From Acidimicrobiaceae bacterium (GTDB lineage: Bacteria > Actinomycetota > Acidimicrobiia > Acidimicrobiales > Poriferisodalaceae), in the NCBI GenBank assembly GCA_002721305.1, contig PBKA01000006.1, positions 1 through 64,000 on the forward strand: a stretch of 64,000 bases of DNA. The letters are read 5' to 3'. Position numbers and translations under genes: made by a program. Below the pieces are notes generated by a model. It ran no database searches, was not told where the DNA came from, and saw only the letters and a list, made by a program, of their open reading frames with translations. Below, piece after piece: positions 61,785 to 64,000 of this stretch (positions within the stretch are counted from its first letter, which is position 1; every line of letters starts with the position of its first letter).

Positions 61785-63113
61785 GTGTTGAAAATGTCGG
61801 TTGTTCTTGCCGTAGCGTCCATAATCCTCTTCTCAGGGACCTCCGCGTCTGCGGTCAAGGTGGAAGCGGTGGGCACGGCTTTCACCTACGGTCAACCGGA
61901 CTCGGAATTGATGTCTTCGGCGGCAGGAGCAATGACCGCCAAATCAGACGGGAGTGGTTACTGGCTCGCGACAACTGAGGGTTCGGTCTTCGCGTTCGGC
62001 CAAGCCCTGCATTTCGGTGACATGACAAACACAGTTTTGAATCAACCGATCGTCGGAATGGCTGCAGCGCCAAGTGGAAATGGGTACTGGTTGGTAGCAA
62101 GTGATGGCGGCATCTTCTCATTCGGAGATGCCGTGTTTTACGGATCTACTGGAGCGTTAACTCTTAACAGTCCAATTGTCGGTATGGCGACCACGACCAC
62201 CGGAAATGGATATTGGCTCGTCGCTGCGGACGGCGGTGTGTTCTCGTACGGTGACGCGCAGTTCTATGGTTCGACCGGAGCAATCACGTTAAATCGACCG
62301 ATCGTCGGAATGCTCCCCACCAAATCCAGCGAAGGTTATTGGCTGTTAGCCGATGATGGGGGCATCTTCACCTTTGGGGATGCACACTTTTACGGGTCGG
62401 GGCCCGGGAAAGGCTTCACAGACCCGTTCGCGGGGATGATCCCAACAGCAGACGGAAGTGGTTATGCACTGGTTCACACCAACGGCCGCATTACACCTTT
62501 CGGGAGTTCCTCGCTTCAGAGAGGGGCCCTCTGTGATCCTTGGCCAGTCACTGATTTGTCCGTCGCCGGAGAGGGCGCTGTTCTGCTAAGAGCCTCAAGC
62601 AACACACCGACTGACGCTCCGTCGGAGAACTCGGCGCGAATGGATACCGAATACCTGCAGAGTCTAATTTTTCATTCACAGAGTTGTCAGAGCCCAGAAA
62701 CTTTGCTCCCAATGTCGCTGGGCTCTCCGCTCCTGGAACCGGTGACTACCTCCTCTTATGGGTGGCGCCGGCACCCCATTTGGGGCGCGATCTCCATGCA
62801 CAATGGAATCGACTTCATTGGGCCTAATAGGACGTCAGGTGGATCTGCCCTTGCAGTCCGAGACGGAACCGTATTGTCCGTAGTCGATCTCGTCGCTTAT
62901 GGCAAAACAGTCATCCTTGACCATGGGGGACAACTGGCCACGGTATACGGGCATCTCAAAGAGTCTCTGGTCGTAGCCGGCGAGGCAGTGAGTATGGGAG
63001 ATGCCGTTGGGTGGGTTGGATCCACGGGTCTGTCGACTGGGCCCCACCTTCATTTGGAGCTACGGGTGGGCAGTCGGGCTATCGACCCGAGTCCGTATCT
63101 TTTACTGCCCTAG
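61785..63113 (+). CDS. Secreted M23 (LytM) peptidase with GYWLV-type repeats
   Basis: About 442 residues; the GTG at 61785 gives a signal peptide with Lys near the start, and an ATG at 61794 is the alternative. The signal peptide ends near GTSASA. Four full 42-residue repeats and a fifth partial one (positions 61956-62510) carry GYWLVASDGGIFSFGDA-like units. The C-terminal M23 domain has the zinc ligands HNGIDF, then GLSTGPHLHLELRVG. It would cut peptidoglycan cross-links outside the cell. The repeat domain probably forms a beta-propeller-like binding module. It is divergent from the glycosyltransferase-like gene. Confidence 0.93.
   Translation: MLKMSVVLAVASIILFSGTSASAVKVEAVGTAFTYGQPDSELMSSAAGAMTAKSDGSGYWLATTEGSVFAFGQALHFGDMTNTVLNQPIVGMAAAPSGNGYWLVASDGGIFSFGDAVFYGSTGALTLNSPIVGMATTTTGNGYWLVAADGGVFSYGDAQFYGSTGAITLNRPIVGMLPTKSSEGYWLLADDGGIFTFGDAHFYGSGPGKGFTDPFAGMIPTADGSGYALVHTNGRITPFGSSSLQRGALCDPWPVTDLSVAGEGAVLLRASSNTPTDAPSENSARMDTEYLQSLIFHSQSCQSPETLLPMSLGSPLLEPVTTSSYGWRRHPIWGAISMHNGIDFIGPNRTSGGSALAVRDGTVLSVVDLVAYGKTVILDHGGQLATVYGHLKESLVVAGEAVSMGDAVGWVGSTGLSTGPHLHLELRVGSRAIDPSPYLLLP
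61956..62459 (+). repeat. Four tandem 126-bp coding repeats
   Basis: Units begin at 61956, 62082, 62208 and 62334, each opening GYW and holding FxxG and PIVGM or a variant. The period is exactly 42 codons. A fifth, shorter unit (GYALV) starts at 62460. The repeats differ by many silent and replacement changes, so they are old. Confidence 0.85.
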
Positions 63114-63126
63114 AGACAAGAACGCA

Positions 63127-63804
63127 TTAGAAGACATCTAGGTGTTCCAAAACCGCATCAATAAACCCGAAATTTTTTGGCGTGGCGAAATGATCGCAAC
63201 CTCTCAGTTCGGAATAACTCGGGTCAGAAAGAGCGTTTAGCAGCGGATCCGCAGGCCCAGCAAAGTCCTCAGTCCCTAAAACGACCCTCACGGGGTGAGT
63301 GATTCGTGCGAACTGCTCCTCCCCGAGGGGGTAGTGCTTGCGTCTCATGAATGCGGCCAACGCCTCACCATCTTGGTCTGGCTCGGCGGCGTAGCGAGCA
63401 AAGGTCTGAGCGTGGACATCATCTTGATCTGCTTGTCCCTGAACGCCCTTCGCTATTCGCTCGGCTTGTTCTTCGTCGCGCTCAAACAAATTTCGTCCGA
63501 CTCCAGCAACGACGAGTTTGCCGAATTTCTCGGGAGCGATCGCTGCCATGCACAGAAGTGTCCGTGCACCCATGGAAAACCCGACGCCGTCCACTTCGCC
63601 CTCAGGGAGGCGGGCCACTAGCCCTTCTTCCATGTCCGCATACAGTTTTGGATCGTGATGTTTGTCGGCGGAGCCATGACCAGGAAGGTCCCAGGCGATG
63701 ACCTCGCGACCGGCATCACTCAGAAGGTCGACGATCCCAGTAGGTATCCAAGTTGAATCGACGGAACCAGTAAATCCATGAAGAAGTAGGACGGGGTTAG
63801 ACAT
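63127..63804 (-). CDS. Alpha/beta fold hydrolase
   Basis: 225 residues. PVLLLHGFTGSVDSTW gives the oxyanion region, WDLPGHGSAD, the nucleophile elbow GFSMGARTLL, the acid in LGTEDFAG and the His in CDHFATP. It resembles the short MenH/BioH-like branch; no menaquinone genes are nearby. It is convergent with the M23 peptidase gene. The substrate is unknown. Confidence 0.9.
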   Translation of the reverse strand: MSNPVLLLHGFTGSVDSTWIPTGIVDLLSDAGREVIAWDLPGHGSADKHHDPKLYADMEEGLVARLPEGEVDGVGFSMGARTLLCMAAIAPEKFGKLVVAGVGRNLFERDEEQAERIAKGVQGQADQDDVHAQTFARYAAEPDQDGEALAAFMRRKHYPLGEEQFARITHPVRVVLGTEDFAGPADPLLNALSDPSYSELRGCDHFATPKNFGFIDAVLEHLDVF

Positions 63805-63911
63805 CTAGCAATTCTGTCAGAGCGACAGACACTTTGTGGAGTTCGTACCAGCGAGGAGGAACTCCTGAAATTCGATTACCGTAAAGTCCACCTATCTGAA
63901 AGAAGAGGAAA

Positions 63912-64000
63912 ATGACATCCTCAACCCACCAACCAATCCGTATCGCAAACTGCAGCGGATTTTTTGGAGACCGGTTATCCGCAGCGAGAGAAATGGTTCA
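63912..64000 (+). CDS. AtuA/DUF1446 family protein, 3'-truncated by window edge
   Basis: An ATG preceded by AGAGGA opens a frame running out of the window. The 29 visible codons include IRIANCSGFFGDRLSAAREM, the strongly conserved N-terminal signature of the DUF1446 family to which AtuA, of acyclic terpene (citronellol/geraniol) breakdown in Pseudomonas, belongs. In actinobacteria the gene often stands next to CoA-pathway genes. The call rests on this one signature. Confidence 0.8.
   Translation, partial: MTSSTHQPIRIANCSGFFGDRLSAAREMV

Noticed and set aside
61727-61885. N-terminal extension of the glycosyltransferase to 61885
   Set aside because: It would overlap the start of the divergent secreted peptidase; the conserved family beginning is at the GTG at 61726.
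1-64000. tRNA, rRNA, CRISPR array, insertion sequence or prophage
   Set aside because: I looked for the usual signs (cloverleaf arms, repeated spacers, terminal inverted repeats with transposase, phage structural genes) and found none.

Overview
The window looks like chromosomal DNA of an actinobacterium, most likely a marine or freshwater member of the class Acidimicrobiia. This is an inference. It rests on moderate base composition, the many acyl-CoA dehydrogenases, enoyl-CoA hydratases and class III CoA-transferases, and a secreted protein at 61785-63113 with 42-residue GYWLV..DGG repeats of a kind common in that class. Genes are tightly packed with many 4-nt stop/start overlaps. I see no rRNA, tRNA, transposase, prophage or CRISPR array, and no gap above about 300 bases.

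Layout. 1-7302: an SDR cut by the window edge, a duplicated-domain hypothetical protein, an acyl-CoA dehydrogenase, a cupin, a methyltransferase, an NTF2-like protein, an APH-family kinase and uracil-DNA glycosylase. 7464-16544: an N-acyl-D-amino-acid deacylase-like amidohydrolase and a CoA-transferase, then a minus-strand catabolic run (2-hydroxyacid dehydrogenase, 2-oxopent-4-enoate hydratase type, acyl-CoA dehydrogenase, enoyl-CoA hydratase, and a pair of overlapping acyl-CoA dehydrogenases). 16697-22316: thioesterase, SDR, small unknown, ilvD, MFS transporter, dihydropteroate-synthase-like protein. 22321-28055: a molybdopterin oxidoreductase, a 3Fe-4S-type ferredoxin, and a minus-strand operon whose three overlapping genes stand in pathway order: gamma-butyrobetaine dioxygenase, beta-keto acid cleavage enzyme and L-carnitine dehydrogenase. 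28232-39040: methyltransferase, acyl-CoA ligase, class II aldolase-like protein, double CoA-transferase, SDR, MetY, hydrolase, two MaoC/Had-type dehydratases and an acyl-CoA dehydrogenase. 39072-49032: two genes with in-frame UGA, separated by an acyl-CoA dehydrogenase, uridine kinase and a lipid/amide hydrolase group. 49076-64000: acyl-CoA dehydrogenase, M20 peptidase, lipoprotein, second deacylase paralog, cyclophilin, enoyl-CoA hydratases, CPA2 antiporter, inositol-phosphatase-like protein, AI-2E-family membrane protein, DUF4031 plus DUF3524-type glycosyltransferase pair, M23 peptidase, hydrolase, and the first 29 codons of an AtuA/DUF1446 gene.

The most notable result is two probable selenoproteins that ordinary gene calling breaks at UGA. 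At 47938-49032 a two-domain AhpD/carboxymuconolactone-decarboxylase-type protein reads C-F-Y-UGA-T-A-A-H, so the UGA replaces the second cysteine of the catalytic CxxCxxxH motif, and a perfect 9-bp hairpin with a 5-nt loop follows 15 nt after the UGA. At 39072-39674 a DsbA/FrnE-type thioredoxin-fold protein reads S-D-Y-L-UGA-P-W-C, so the UGA replaces the first cysteine of CPWC, again followed by a hairpin. UGA is an ordinary stop elsewhere in the window, so these two points suggest selenocysteine insertion. The selenocysteine machinery itself is not in the window.

Functionally the region is dominated by breakdown of CoA-linked carboxylic acids and quaternary amines (gamma-butyrobetaine/carnitine), with scattered housekeeping genes (ung, ilvD, udk, metY, cyclophilin). 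All product names come from reading motifs by eye; no database search was run.
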